A DNA stretch of 48,780 bases from an uncultured Mailhella sp. (GTDB lineage Bacteria > Desulfobacterota > Desulfovibrionia > Desulfovibrionales > Desulfovibrionaceae): positions 1-48,780 of the forward strand of contig CAJTMS010000010.1 of the NCBI GenBank assembly GCA_910577155.1, written 5' to 3'. Positions within the stretch are counted from its first letter, which is position 1; each line of letters opens with the position of its first letter. Positions 9,062 through 17,712 of the stretch are shown in pieces. The notes below the pieces were generated by a model. That model made no database searches. It was not told the origin of the DNA and saw nothing but the letters and a program-made list of their open reading frames with translations. A program made the translations under genes and the position numbers.

Positions 9062-9604
9062 ATGGAAATTCGTGGGACGACTATTTTAGCGGTAAAAAAA
9101 GATAATAAAGTCGTAATCGCCGGTGACGGTCAGGTGACCATGGGGCAAAGTATGGTTATGAAACATACTGCCAAAAAAGTACGCCGTCTTTATAAAGGAA
9201 AAGTTATAGGAGGTTTTGCAGGCGCAACGGCAGATGCGTTTACGCTTTTTGAACGCTTTGAAGCAAAGCTCGAAGAAAGCGGAGGCAATCTGACACGGGC
9301 AGCTGTAGAGCTTGCAAAAGACTGGCGAAGTGATAAATATTTAAGAAAGCTTGAAGCAATGCTCCTTGTTGCTGATTATGAGCATATTTTGATTTTAACA
9401 GGAACAGGAGATGTTATTGAACCGGATTTCGGAATTGCTGCCATTGGTTCCGGCGGAAGTTTTGCCCTTTCTGCTGCAAAGGCGCTGCTCAAGCACAGCA
9501 GTCTTGATGCAGAAGAAATTGCCCGTGAAGCTATGGAAATAGCCGGGGATATTTGTGTCTTTACCAACCACAATTTAACGCTGGAAATTTTGACAAAAGA
9601 ATAA
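9062..9604 (+). CDS. hslV: HslV, proteolytic subunit of the HslUV protease
   Basis: The threonine peptidase ring of the ATP-dependent HslUV (ClpQY) protease, 180 residues. The catalytic N-terminal threonine is the first Thr of GTTILAV, so a five-residue propeptide (MEIRG) must be removed. The GDGQVTMGQ and GSGGSFALSAAKAL segments are typical. The spacing to the preceding protease gene is 12 nt and the ribosome-binding site is AAGGA. The ATPase partner gene hslU is not adjacent: the next gene encodes a CorA-type transporter. Confidence 0.96.
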   Translation: MEIRGTTILAVKKDNKVVIAGDGQVTMGQSMVMKHTAKKVRRLYKGKVIGGFAGATADAFTLFERFEAKLEESGGNLTRAAVELAKDWRSDKYLRKLEAMLLVADYEHILILTGTGDVIEPDFGIAAIGSGGSFALSAAKALLKHSSLDAEEIAREAMEIAGDICVFTNHNLTLEILTKE

Positions 9605-9618
9605 AATTAGGTGCTATT

Positions 9619-10587
9619 ATGGAAAAAAAAGTTGTTTATATCCATAATAATGTTTGCAAAGAAGCAGATGAAGAAATAGCCTTGAATAAACTTTTTGAGG
9701 AACATTCGCAAAATGTTTACTGGGTCAATTACGAAGTTGCTACAGAGGAAGAATGGAGGGATTTGGTGGAAACCTTGCCCATTTCTGAATCTGAAAAGCT
9801 CTTTTTCAACGACAGAAAGGCATTTCCACGGGTGGAAGTTATCCAGCCTACCGGCATGTATTTGCGCATACCAAGCTCCAATCATTGGGAAGAACTCACC
9901 CATTTTATTCATTTACTGTTAGTGGGCAATGTTGTTGTCAGCATTACAAGAAGTGAAAGCAAAACTTTGGATAAAGCCTATCAGCAGCTGTCACTGGGAG
10001 AAAAACTGGAAGGAAAAGAAGGTGTCTTCTTTTTGCTTTATCTTCTTGAATGTGTTGAAGAGCATTTAATTAACAATTATCTTGAAGCACGGAGCATTAT
10101 CAGCAGTTTTATCGCCTCGTTGGAAAGCGTGCCGGGGGTACAGGTCAATGATAAAATCGTTGAAATAAAAGGAAGATTATTGAATATTACAGGGCAATGC
10201 GAGGAATTTTTGTTTGCCTGCACGCTGCTTCGGACTATTTTAGTCGCCCCTTTGTATCCTGCTGAAACCAGAAAAATGCTCAATGATATTTTGGATACCT
10301 TGACGCACCTTGAACATAGTATGCGTAAACTTGATAACCGTCTGGAAGACCAGCTGCACCGCATAGATTCACATTTACGGCAATTATCTGACAAGCGTCT
10401 GCGAGTGCTGACTGTCGTTTCTTCCATTTTTTTGCCTTTGACATTTATTTCCAGCTTATATGGGATGAATTTTGAGCATATGCCGGAATATACCTATCAA
10501 TATGCCTATCCGGTTTGTTTAGGCATTATGTTTTGCATTGCTCTTGGCATGGTGATTTATTATGCAATAAAAGGCTGGTTTCGCTGA
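9619..10587 (+). CDS. CorA-family magnesium/divalent cation transporter
   Basis: A 322-residue membrane channel of the CorA family: a large cytoplasmic N-terminal funnel, a long helical stalk rich in charged residues (about 190-260), and two C-terminal transmembrane helices. The selectivity motif GMN is at 282-284, at the end of the first helix (SLYGMN). The C-terminus is short and basic (KGWFR). Upstream in-frame codons reach back to 9553 inside hslV, but the ATG at 9619, 15 nt after the hslV stop and with AGGTG upstream, gives the natural N-terminus. It could be a ZntB-like transporter; the ion is not determined from sequence. Confidence 0.92.
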   Translation: MEKKVVYIHNNVCKEADEEIALNKLFEEHSQNVYWVNYEVATEEEWRDLVETLPISESEKLFFNDRKAFPRVEVIQPTGMYLRIPSSNHWEELTHFIHLLLVGNVVVSITRSESKTLDKAYQQLSLGEKLEGKEGVFFLLYLLECVEEHLINNYLEARSIISSFIASLESVPGVQVNDKIVEIKGRLLNITGQCEEFLFACTLLRTILVAPLYPAETRKMLNDILDTLTHLEHSMRKLDNRLEDQLHRIDSHLRQLSDKRLRVLTVVSSIFLPLTFISSLYGMNFEHMPEYTYQYAYPVCLGIMFCIALGMVIYYAIKGWFR

Positions 10588-10608
10588 GATGTTTTACAGT
10601 GAAACCGG
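10575..10608 (+). other. Hairpin across the corA stop codon
   Basis: CTGGTTTCGCTG and CAGTGAAACCGG form a 12-bp stem with one G-T wobble and a 10-nt loop. No T-run follows, so it is not a standard terminator. It could shape the 3' end of the cysS-corA transcript. Confidence 0.4.
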
Positions 10609-10650
10609 TTATGGCATATTGGTTTTGACAATTTTAAAAAGGAGAAGTGT

Positions 10651-12036
10651 ATGATTTCAAAATTATTGATTAATGAGTTTGAAACGCTTTTAGGCAAAGA
10701 GAATGTTTTATCAGAGGAAATTGACAGACATGCATATTCCTTTGATGCTGCGGTATTAGAAGCACGTGTCCCTTCACTGGTTTTATTGCCAACGAAAACA
10801 GAACAAATCGGAACTATTGTAAAAAAATGTTATGAAGAAGGCTTGCACATTACAGTTCGCGGATCCGGTTCCAACCTTTCCGGCGGAACAATTCCGGATT
10901 CTTTAGATACTGTTGTTATTGCCACAGGAAAATTGAATAAAATTTTGGAAATCAATACGCAAGATCTTTATGCTGTTGTGGAACCGGGTGCCATTACGGA
11001 ACAAATTGCAAAAGAAGTCCGCGCAAAAGGACTTTTTTATCCTCCTGATCCGGGCTCACAAAGTATTTCCACCATTGGCGGCAACATTGCAGAAAATGCA
11101 GGCGGTTTGCGCGGTTTGAAATACGGTGTCACCAAAGATTATGTCATGGGTTTGGAATTTTATGATTACGAAGGAGAACTTGTAAAAACAGGTTCCCGCA
11201 CCGTAAAATGCGTAACAGGCTATAACCTTGCAGGTATGATGATTGGTTCGGAAGGCACCCTTGGCTTTATCAGCAAAGCTATTTTGAAACTTGTTCCGCC
11301 TCCGAAGGCGTCCAAAGCCATGATGGCAATTTTTGACGATGTGCAAAAAGCTTCTGAAGCCGTTGCAGGTATTATTGCTGCTCACGTTGTACCTTGTACC
11401 TTGGAATTTTTAGACCATGCAACCATCAATTATGTTGAAGAAGATAAACATATTGGTTTGCCAAAAGATGCGGATGCACTTTTATTGATTGAAGTTGACG
11501 GTCACCCGCAGCAAGTTGCTGATGAAGCAGAAGTTGTGGAAAAAGTGCTTAAAGAATGCGGTGCAACAGATATCCATGTGGCACAAAATGAAGAAGAAAA
11601 GAATAAAATTTGGGCAGGCAGAAGAAACGCCCTTCCCGCACTTGCCCGTCTGCGTCCGACAACAGTTTTGGAAGATGCCACAGTTCCTCGTTCCCAAATT
11701 CCTGCCATGGTAAAAGCTCTCAATGAAATTGCCAAAAAGTACAATGTGCAAATGGGAACATTTGGACATGCAGGGGACGGTAACTTACATCCTACAATTT
11801 TGTGTGACAGACGTGACCATGAAGAATTTGTCCGCGTTGAAGCCGCTGTCGATGAAATTTTCAACGTTGCTTTGGCTCTTGGCGGTACACTTTCCGGTGA
11901 GCACGGCATTGGTACAGCGAAAGCAAAATGGCTTGAAAAAGAAACTTCCCGCGGAACCATTATGTTCTCACGCAGAATGAGAAAAGCTATTGATCCGAAG
12001 GGTCTTTTTAACTCACAAAAATTAGTAGGTATTTAA
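10651..12036 (+). CDS. FAD-linked oxidase, D-lactate/glycolate dehydrogenase subunit (GlcD-like)
   Basis: A flavoprotein of the vanillyl-alcohol oxidase/GlcD family, 461 residues, that oxidises a 2-hydroxy acid such as D-lactate or glycolate. The FAD-binding loop RGSGSNLSGGT is at 70-80, followed by the second FAD contact region with STIGGNIAENAGG and a GSEGTLGF motif. The C-terminal substrate domain has HAGDGNLHP (373-381) and the terminal GEHGIGTAK. The start has AAGGAG. The next gene, one base after the stop, encodes the Fe-S partner, so the two form a membrane-associated dehydrogenase feeding the quinone pool. D-lactate is the likeliest substrate for a sulfate or sulfite reducer. Confidence 0.93.
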   Translation: MISKLLINEFETLLGKENVLSEEIDRHAYSFDAAVLEARVPSLVLLPTKTEQIGTIVKKCYEEGLHITVRGSGSNLSGGTIPDSLDTVVIATGKLNKILEINTQDLYAVVEPGAITEQIAKEVRAKGLFYPPDPGSQSISTIGGNIAENAGGLRGLKYGVTKDYVMGLEFYDYEGELVKTGSRTVKCVTGYNLAGMMIGSEGTLGFISKAILKLVPPPKASKAMMAIFDDVQKASEAVAGIIAAHVVPCTLEFLDHATINYVEEDKHIGLPKDADALLLIEVDGHPQQVADEAEVVEKVLKECGATDIHVAQNEEEKNKIWAGRRNALPALARLRPTTVLEDATVPRSQIPAMVKALNEIAKKYNVQMGTFGHAGDGNLHPTILCDRRDHEEFVRVEAAVDEIFNVALALGGTLSGEHGIGTAKAKWLEKETSRGTIMFSRRMRKAIDPKGLFNSQKLVGI

Positions 12037-12037
12037 T

Positions 12038-13342
12038 ATGAATGATATGGAACAGTTAAGACAATCCCTTATCAAGATTGATGACCTTTTAGCTTCTTGT
12101 ATGCGCTGCGGAAACTGTCAGGCAGTTTGCCCTGTTTATGCGCAAACAAGCAGAGAAGCTGATGTTGCAAGGGGAAAAATTGTTCTTTTACAAAATTTGG
12201 CATATGAGCTTATTAAAGATCCAAAGGCTGTTGAAGAACGGTTAACACGCTGTCTTTTATGCGGAGCTTGTGAACACAATTGTTCTACCGGTGTAAAAAC
12301 ATTGGATATTTTTATTGAAGGAAGAATTGCTTTGACCCAGTATTTAAAGCTTTCTCCTTTGAAAAAGCTTATTTTCCAATCCTTACTGACACACCCGAAA
12401 TTATTTTCAAAAGCTATTCATACCGGATCACTTTTTCAGGGGCTCATTCTGCGCAGACAGAAAAATGCACAAAAAACAGCAACAGCTCCACTCCTCAAGC
12501 CCTTTTTAGGCGCAAGGCATATGCCAACGCTGCCCAAAAAGCAGCTGCATGATGAGTATGGTGTTTTGACAGGGGACAGCACCAAGAAAATCAATGTTAT
12601 TTTTTACCCCGGCTGTATGACGGATAAAGTCTATACCCAAATCGGTGACGCCGTGATTAAATTGTTAAAGCATTACGGCGTTGGGGTTATCATGCCTGAT
12701 GATTTTTCCTGCTGCGGGCTTCCTGCCTTGGCTTCCGGAGATAAAGTCGGCTATGATGAACTTGTAAAAAATAATATCGCTGTTTTTGAACGGCTTGGAC
12801 TTGATAAGGCTGACTATATTCTCAGTGCCTGTCCTTCCTGCACAGAAACCCTGCATAAATGGTGGTATCATTTGTCAGAAAACTATAGCAGGAAAGAACG
12901 GGACACACTTAAGAAAATTAGTGAAAAATCCATTGATATCCATGATTTTTTGTATAATATCCTGAAAGTTGATACCGGCCATGCTGCTCCAAAGGAAAAT
13001 GCAACAAAAATCACCTATCACGAATCCTGCCACTTGAAAAAATCTTTGGGCATTTCAAAGGAAGTGCGAGAACTGATGAAGCTCAATGATAACTACACCC
13101 TTGTAGAAATGGCGGAAGCGGATAAGTGCTGCGGCTGCGGCGGCAGTTTTACACTGACACAGCCTGAACTTTCCTTGAAGATTGGTACACGCAAAGGCTT
13201 AAACATTATGAAGAGCGGTGCAGAAGAAGTGGTTACTGCCTGCCCTGCCTGCATGATGCAAATTGCGGATATTTTAGGACGGAACAATTCCAATATTAAA
13301 GTAAGACACAGTCTTGAAATTATAGCTGAAAACTTGAAATAG
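12038..13342 (+). CDS. Fe-S subunit of the D-lactate/glycolate dehydrogenase (GlcF-like)
   Basis: A 434-residue electron-transfer subunit. The N-terminus carries two [4Fe-4S] ferredoxin motifs, Cys21/24/27/31 and Cys72/75/78/82. The C-terminal half holds two cysteine-rich CCG domains, seen as YPGCM...SCCGLPALASGD and YHESCHLKK...DKCCGCGGSF, which bind a further cluster in the HdrB/GlcF superfamily. It starts one base after the flavoprotein stop codon, so the two are translationally coupled and should act as one complex. Confidence 0.93.
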   Translation: MNDMEQLRQSLIKIDDLLASCMRCGNCQAVCPVYAQTSREADVARGKIVLLQNLAYELIKDPKAVEERLTRCLLCGACEHNCSTGVKTLDIFIEGRIALTQYLKLSPLKKLIFQSLLTHPKLFSKAIHTGSLFQGLILRRQKNAQKTATAPLLKPFLGARHMPTLPKKQLHDEYGVLTGDSTKKINVIFYPGCMTDKVYTQIGDAVIKLLKHYGVGVIMPDDFSCCGLPALASGDKVGYDELVKNNIAVFERLGLDKADYILSACPSCTETLHKWWYHLSENYSRKERDTLKKISEKSIDIHDFLYNILKVDTGHAAPKENATKITYHESCHLKKSLGISKEVRELMKLNDNYTLVEMAEADKCCGCGGSFTLTQPELSLKIGTRKGLNIMKSGAEEVVTACPACMMQIADILGRNNSNIKVRHSLEIIAENLK

Positions 13343-13347
13343 GTTTC

Positions 13348-14397
13348 ATGATGATTGCAAAAATGTGGGATAAAGCAGGCAGCAATGCCCTAAGCGGGGC
13401 AGTGTGCAGGCTTTGCTCACATTTTTGCCGTTTGTCAGCGGAAAATCCCCTTGGAAAATGCCGTGTTCGGTATTATAAGGACGGGGATATTTTTACGCTT
13501 GTGGATACGCATTTGGCAGCTGTCAATATTGATCCTGTTGAAAAGAAACCTTTTTATCATTTTAAACCGGGGTCAAAAGCCCTTTCTTTCGGTACTGCCG
13601 GCTGTAATTTTCAATGTGCATGGTGCCAAAATTATTCTTTAGTGACAGCTGCGGAGAGTGACAGGCTCCCTGCCTCTGATTTTGAAAACTTAAAACCCCT
13701 TTTGGGTCAAGCGTATAATCCGGAGGAGTTAATCCGGTTTGCCTGTCAAAAAAATATTGAAAGCTTGGCGTATACCTATAATGAACCAACTGTTTTTTTT
13801 GAGCAGGCACTTCATTTTGCAGAACTTGCTTTGCAGCATGAAAAGGCAAATCTTTTTATTTCCAACGGCTATTTTTCAAAACAAAGCTTTTCCGTATTAA
13901 AAGAGTATATGCATGCGTTTAATATAGATATAAAAGCTTTTTCGGAACAGACATACAGCACTTACTGCAAAGCCTCCCTTCGTCCGGTTTTGGATTCTTG
14001 TGTGCGGGTAAGAGAAGCAGGTCTGCATTTGGAAGTGACAACACTCATTATTCCGGAGATAAATGACAGTGCAGAAGAATTAAAACAATTGGCAAAATTT
14101 ATTGTTGAAAATTTAGGAAAAGAAACAGTCTGGCATATCAGCGCTTTTCATCCTGATTATAAAATGCGAAATAAACCTGCAACGCCTGTGCAGTGCCTTG
14201 AAAAAGCCTTTTTCCTTGGTAAGGAGGCAGGTTTGGAATATATTTATTATGGCAATGTTTCCAAAGAAAATGACACGATTTGTCCCCATTGTCAGACTGT
14301 GCTTGTAAAAAGAAACGGATATTTTGTTGACGTGACAGAGGGATTTTGGGGAAAATGCCCTCATTGTGAATATGAAATAAACGGAATATGGAAATAA
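13348..14397 (+). CDS. amrS: AmrS-type radical SAM enzyme (AmmeMemoRadiSam system)
   Basis: A 349-residue radical SAM protein related to pyruvate-formate-lyase activases. The cluster motif is Cys86-x3-Cys90-x2-Cys93 within GTAGCNFQCAWCQNYS, a signature of the AmrS (YgkB-like) group. Four N-terminal cysteines (20, 23, 27, 38) and a C-terminal pair of CPHC knuckles may bind further metal. The partner genes amrA (AMMECR1) and amrB (Memo) are not nearby. It begins 5 nt after the Fe-S subunit stop, so it is cotranscribed with the hydroxy-acid dehydrogenase. Substrate and reaction are unknown. Two ATGs in tandem (13348 and 13351) are possible starts. Confidence 0.88.
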   Translation: MMIAKMWDKAGSNALSGAVCRLCSHFCRLSAENPLGKCRVRYYKDGDIFTLVDTHLAAVNIDPVEKKPFYHFKPGSKALSFGTAGCNFQCAWCQNYSLVTAAESDRLPASDFENLKPLLGQAYNPEELIRFACQKNIESLAYTYNEPTVFFEQALHFAELALQHEKANLFISNGYFSKQSFSVLKEYMHAFNIDIKAFSEQTYSTYCKASLRPVLDSCVRVREAGLHLEVTTLIIPEINDSAEELKQLAKFIVENLGKETVWHISAFHPDYKMRNKPATPVQCLEKAFFLGKEAGLEYIYYGNVSKENDTICPHCQTVLVKRNGYFVDVTEGFWGKCPHCEYEINGIWK

Positions 14398-14398
14398 C

Positions 14399-15370
14399 AT
14401 GAGTAAGAATAAGGAAAAAGATACGCTTGCCAATCCTTTTGCGAAACTTTCCGGAATAGAATTTCCCGATAAAGACGCAAATAAATCAGCAGCCAAAAAT
14501 AAGCGTACTGAAATAAAGAAAGAAAAACATGCAGATATTCCTTTTGATGATGATGCACATCTGTTTTTATCAAGCATAGGGGAAGTCAGTAAACTTTCTT
14601 CCAACAAAAAAGTACATGCCGATTTTTCTGAAGACTGCACTATGGCTGAACTTTTGGAAAAATCAACACGGCAAAAGAAAGGAGAAAAGCCTGCGCCTAA
14701 AAAACATTTTGAAAAAGAAAAAACAGCATTGCCCGCATCTGAGCCGTCACTGAAAAATGTTGCTGTGCAGGTAAAACAAGAAGAAAATGAAGAAGATTTG
14801 ACCGAATTTTATAAAGCCATGCAGGATGTTAAAAGCCTTGAGGGCAAAGGGCGTGAGATTATTCCCTGCATAAAAGAAAATACGCTTACGCCTCCTCCGG
14901 TTGTTAATCCCATGCAGGAATTTATGGAAGGAAAATTGGAGTTTGCCCTGAGTGCTACAGAAGATTTTATCGAGGGGCATATTGTAGGGATAGATTTAAT
15001 GACAGTGGGGAAACTGCAAAACCGTCAATACAGCCCGGAAGCTCATATTGATTTGCATGGTTTGAATGCGGAACAAGCCTATCATAACTTGATTGCATTT
15101 TTTAGAAATTCCTATCAGCGGGGACTACGCACTGTCTTAGTGGTGACAGGAAAAGGGAAAAACTCCATAAACGGCATGCCTGTTTTACGCAATAAGGTGC
15201 AGGAATGGTTTACAAAAGATCCGTTTAGGCGGGTTGTTTTAGCTTTTTGTACAGCAAAACAGGAAGACGGAGGCACAGGGGCGCTTTATGTGCTCATTCG
15301 CAAGCAAAAAAAGAATTACGGAAAGGTTCATTGGGATTTAACGCCCACAGACAGTGATTTCTTTTTATAG
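14399..15370 (+). CDS. Smr-domain protein
   Basis: A 323-residue protein with a long charged, low-complexity N-terminal region (about 1-200, rich in Lys and Glu) and a C-terminal Smr domain (about 215-323). Smr signatures are DLHG (218-221) and the TGKGKNS loop near 251-257, in the MutS2 C-terminal nuclease family. Smr domains cleave or bind branched DNA or stalled-ribosome RNA; the substrate here is not known. The ATG begins one base after the AmrS stop codon, completing a four-gene run. No terminator is visible in the 120 nt that follow. Confidence 0.9.
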   Translation: MSKNKEKDTLANPFAKLSGIEFPDKDANKSAAKNKRTEIKKEKHADIPFDDDAHLFLSSIGEVSKLSSNKKVHADFSEDCTMAELLEKSTRQKKGEKPAPKKHFEKEKTALPASEPSLKNVAVQVKQEENEEDLTEFYKAMQDVKSLEGKGREIIPCIKENTLTPPPVVNPMQEFMEGKLEFALSATEDFIEGHIVGIDLMTVGKLQNRQYSPEAHIDLHGLNAEQAYHNLIAFFRNSYQRGLRTVLVVTGKGKNSINGMPVLRNKVQEWFTKDPFRRVVLAFCTAKQEDGGTGALYVLIRKQKKNYGKVHWDLTPTDSDFFL

Positions 15371-15426
15371 AACTATGTGCTTTCTATGGGTTTAATAACG
15401 AGTGAAAAAAAATATAAGGTTAATCC

Positions 15427-15455
15427 TTGCTGATTGTGATAAAACTTGATATACA
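15427..15455 (+). promoter_or_regulatory. Sigma-70 promoter of glpX-fabD
   Basis: TTGCTG (15427-15432), exactly 17 nt, then TATACA (15450-15455). Transcription would start near 15462, about 28 nt before the glpX start codon, leaving the GAGGGAAGG ribosome-binding site intact. Confidence 0.6.
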
Positions 15456-15460
15456 TCAAG
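15445..15460. promoter_or_regulatory. FNR/CRP-type palindrome on the glpX promoter
   Basis: CTTGATATACATCAAG is a perfect palindrome that contains TTGAT-N4-ATCAA, the consensus core bound by FNR-family regulators in enterobacteria. It lies over the -10 hexamer of the promoter, the geometry of repression. Which regulator of this family would bind it is not known from the window. Confidence 0.6.
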
Positions 15461-15489
15461 AGAAAAAAATATAAAGAGGGAAGGTTTTT

Positions 15490-16473
15490 ATGCAAGCTCC
15501 TGAAAAAAATTTAGCTTTTGATCTTGTCCGCGTCACTGAATCAGCTGCCTTATCTGCAGCCCGTTGGCTTGGTTTAGGAAATAAAGAAGGCGGTGACGGT
15601 GCAGCTGTTGATGCTATGCGTCTTTCCTTTAATTCACTGGATGTTGATGCAACCGTTATTATCGGCGAAGGTGAAAAAGATCACGCTCCAATGTTATATA
15701 ACGGAGAAAAAATCGGTACGGGGGATGGTCCGCGTTTAGATGTTGCCGTTGATCCGGTAGAAGGAACAAATCTTTTGGCTCTCGGACGTCCTAATTCCAT
15801 TTCTGTTATTGGTGCCTGTGCTGCCGGTTCAATGTATAATCCCGGTCCCAGCTTTTATATGCAAAAAATTGCTGTTGGTCCGGAAGCACGCAATGTGATT
15901 GATATTGATGCTCCTGTCAAAGATAACTTGAAAAATATTGCTAAAGCTCGCGGAAAAGATGTGCATGACCTTGTTGTTTTTGTTCTCGATAAACCTCGTC
16001 ATCAGCGTCTTATCCAAGAAATTCGCGAAACAGGAGCAAGAATCCAGCTCCATACAGACGGCGATGTTGCAGGGGCGCTCATGGTTGCTGACCCCCGCGG
16101 CGGTATTGACGTAATGATGGGAACAGGCGGAACTCCGGAAGGTGTTATTGCCGCATGTGCATTGAAAGGCGTCGGCGGACAGCTCTTGGGTCGTCTTGAC
16201 CCGCAGTCCATGGTGGAAAGGGAAGCGATTGAAAAAGCCGGCGTTGATATGCGCGAAATCCTTTCTATAGAAGGTTTTATCAAATCTGACGATGCATTTT
16301 TTGCCGCAACTGGTATTTCAGGCGGGTCATTCCTCAACGGTGTAGAATTTGTGGGCGGCGGCGCTGTAACCCATTCCCTTGTTATTCGTGCCAAAACCGG
16401 TACTATCCGGTATATTGAATCCCACCACAACTGGAATAGATTGATGAAATTCAGTGCAGTTGATTATTCATAG
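15490..16473 (+). CDS. glpX: Class II fructose-1,6-bisphosphatase
   Basis: Hydrolyses fructose-1,6-bisphosphate to fructose-6-phosphate in gluconeogenesis, 327 residues, standard length. The metal- and phosphate-binding motifs are clear: GEGEKDHAPML, the DPVEGTNLLALG signature, and the conserved GGTPEG segment. The ribosome-binding site is GAGGGAAGG. It is the first gene of a pair with fabD, 8 nt apart. A promoter overlapped by an FNR-type palindrome lies upstream. This suits a lactate-using anaerobe that must make hexose by gluconeogenesis. Confidence 0.97.
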   Translation: MQAPEKNLAFDLVRVTESAALSAARWLGLGNKEGGDGAAVDAMRLSFNSLDVDATVIIGEGEKDHAPMLYNGEKIGTGDGPRLDVAVDPVEGTNLLALGRPNSISVIGACAAGSMYNPGPSFYMQKIAVGPEARNVIDIDAPVKDNLKNIAKARGKDVHDLVVFVLDKPRHQRLIQEIRETGARIQLHTDGDVAGALMVADPRGGIDVMMGTGGTPEGVIAACALKGVGGQLLGRLDPQSMVEREAIEKAGVDMREILSIEGFIKSDDAFFAATGISGGSFLNGVEFVGGGAVTHSLVIRAKTGTIRYIESHHNWNRLMKFSAVDYS

Positions 16474-16481
16474 GTGATAAC

Positions 16482-17435
16482 ATGAGTATTGCAATTTTAT
16501 TCCCCGGACAGGGTTCTCAAAAATTTGGAATGGGCAAGCGTTTGTATGAAAAAAGCCCTGAAGTGAAAGAAATATGGCATAAAGCTGAAAAAATCAGCGG
16601 TGTGCCGCTTCGTGAAATTTATTGGGAAAGCAATGATAACGCACTCATGGCAAATACCCGCAATTTGCAGCCTGCAATTACTGTTGTAAATTTGTGTTTA
16701 TGGCTTTATACGCGGGAATATATTAAACCGGGCTGTACAGCAGGGCATAGCCTTGGCGAGTTCAGCGCTCTGGCTGCTGCAAAGGTGCTCAGTTTTGATG
16801 AGGTATTAAAAGCTGTTTCTCTGCGCGGACAGCTTATGGCAGATGCTGATCCCGAAGGTATTGGCTCCATGTATGCAGTGCTTCGCCTCAATGCAGAACA
16901 GGTGGAAAATCTCTGCAAGGAAGTTTCAGAACATTCCGGAAAAATGGTACGTCTTGCCAATAGGAATACTCCGGGACAGTTTGCTATCAGCGGGCATAAG
17001 CAGGCTCTTGAAGAAGTCGTTGAAAAAGCACAGGATCTTGGCGGAAAATGTATTCCTCTTGCTGTAAGCGGTGCATTCCATACACCATTAATGGCTGACG
17101 CTTCTGCGGAATTTGCAAAGTATTTAGGCACACTTGATTTCCATGATGCAGAATTTCCCGTGTATTGCAATATTAACGGTGAACCCTTGACAGAGGCGGA
17201 AAAACTCCGTTCCGCCATAAAAAAACAGATGACCTCTTCTGTGTACTGGATTGAAATTATTTGCAATCAATACGAACATGGGGTCAGAAAGTGGATTGAA
17301 TTCGGTCCTCAAGGCATTTTGACCAGAATGATGCGTCAAATTATTAAGGTCAATGAAGGTGCGGACAGCTGTTTTGAAACTATCCATATTCCTAACCTTG
17401 AAGAAGCAGATAAATTTATACAAAATAACAGTTAA
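16482..17435 (+). CDS. fabD: Malonyl-CoA:ACP transacylase
   Basis: Loads malonyl units onto acyl carrier protein for fatty acid synthesis, 317 residues. The nucleophile Ser90 is in GHSLGEFSA and His200 in SGAFHTPLM completes the dyad. FPGQGSQ at 7-13 is the usual N-terminal motif. It follows glpX by 8 nt with AGGTGAT as ribosome-binding site. It is apart from other fab genes in this window. A very stable GC/AT hairpin follows directly after the stop codon. Confidence 0.96.
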   Translation: MSIAILFPGQGSQKFGMGKRLYEKSPEVKEIWHKAEKISGVPLREIYWESNDNALMANTRNLQPAITVVNLCLWLYTREYIKPGCTAGHSLGEFSALAAAKVLSFDEVLKAVSLRGQLMADADPEGIGSMYAVLRLNAEQVENLCKEVSEHSGKMVRLANRNTPGQFAISGHKQALEEVVEKAQDLGGKCIPLAVSGAFHTPLMADASAEFAKYLGTLDFHDAEFPVYCNINGEPLTEAEKLRSAIKKQMTSSVYWIEIICNQYEHGVRKWIEFGPQGILTRMMRQIIKVNEGADSCFETIHIPNLEEADKFIQNNS

Positions 17436-17438
17436 TTC

Positions 17439-17467
17439 TTTTTGGGGGGAGTTATTCCCCCCGAAAA
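17439..17467 (+). other. Strong hairpin after fabD
   Basis: Six G pair with six C around a short loop, extended by TTTT/AAAA and one wobble, giving a 12-bp stem. The U-run is on the 5' side of the stem rather than after it, so it is not a canonical terminator on the plus strand; it may stabilise the 3' end. Confidence 0.55.
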
Positions 17468-17476
17468 ATCATGCAG

Positions 17477-17573
17477 TTTCTTTGTCGCTGTATATAGCGC
17501 CGTTTAGCTGCTGCGATGTTTATGCGTGCACTGACAGTTGCCGCTTCCATGAAAAAAATTGTCAGCAAAGAAA
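17477..17573 (+). other. Candidate structured RNA element
   Basis: Three nested pairings fold this AT/GC-mixed stretch: TTTCTTTG (17477-17484) with CAAAGAAA (17566-17573), CGCT (17486-17489) with AGCG (17496-17499), and CTGACA (17531-17536) with TGTCAG (17560-17565). They form a plausible multi-branch fold, followed by a terminator at 17602. It could be a small RNA, a 3'-UTR RNA of fabD, or an upstream leader. I recognise no known RNA family. Confidence 0.35.
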
Positions 17574-17601
17574 AATACTTTCCCGTCAAATTATTTAATA
17601 G

Positions 17602-17626
17602 TCAGTCTAAGAGGCTGATTTTTTTT
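17602..17626 (+). terminator. Rho-independent terminator before the A2M gene
   Basis: TCAGTC and GGCTGA form a 6-bp stem with one wobble and a five-base loop, followed by eight T. It ends transcription of glpX-fabD or of a small RNA encoded in the spacer. Confidence 0.75.
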
Positions 17627-17712
17627 ATTTAAAATTCATTACTTTAACTTGTCTTTCAGGCATATATCCAGTATACATTAAATTTGCACAGCTCGATTTT
17701 GGAGGCTTGATT

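Noticed and set aside
9062..9604. Missing hslU as evidence of a broken HslUV operon
   Set aside because: hslU is commonly encoded elsewhere in some lineages; its absence from this window alone says nothing about function.
17353..17598. 81-residue plus-strand frame after fabD
   Set aside because: It starts inside fabD in another frame with no ribosome-binding site and crosses a strong hairpin and a candidate RNA.
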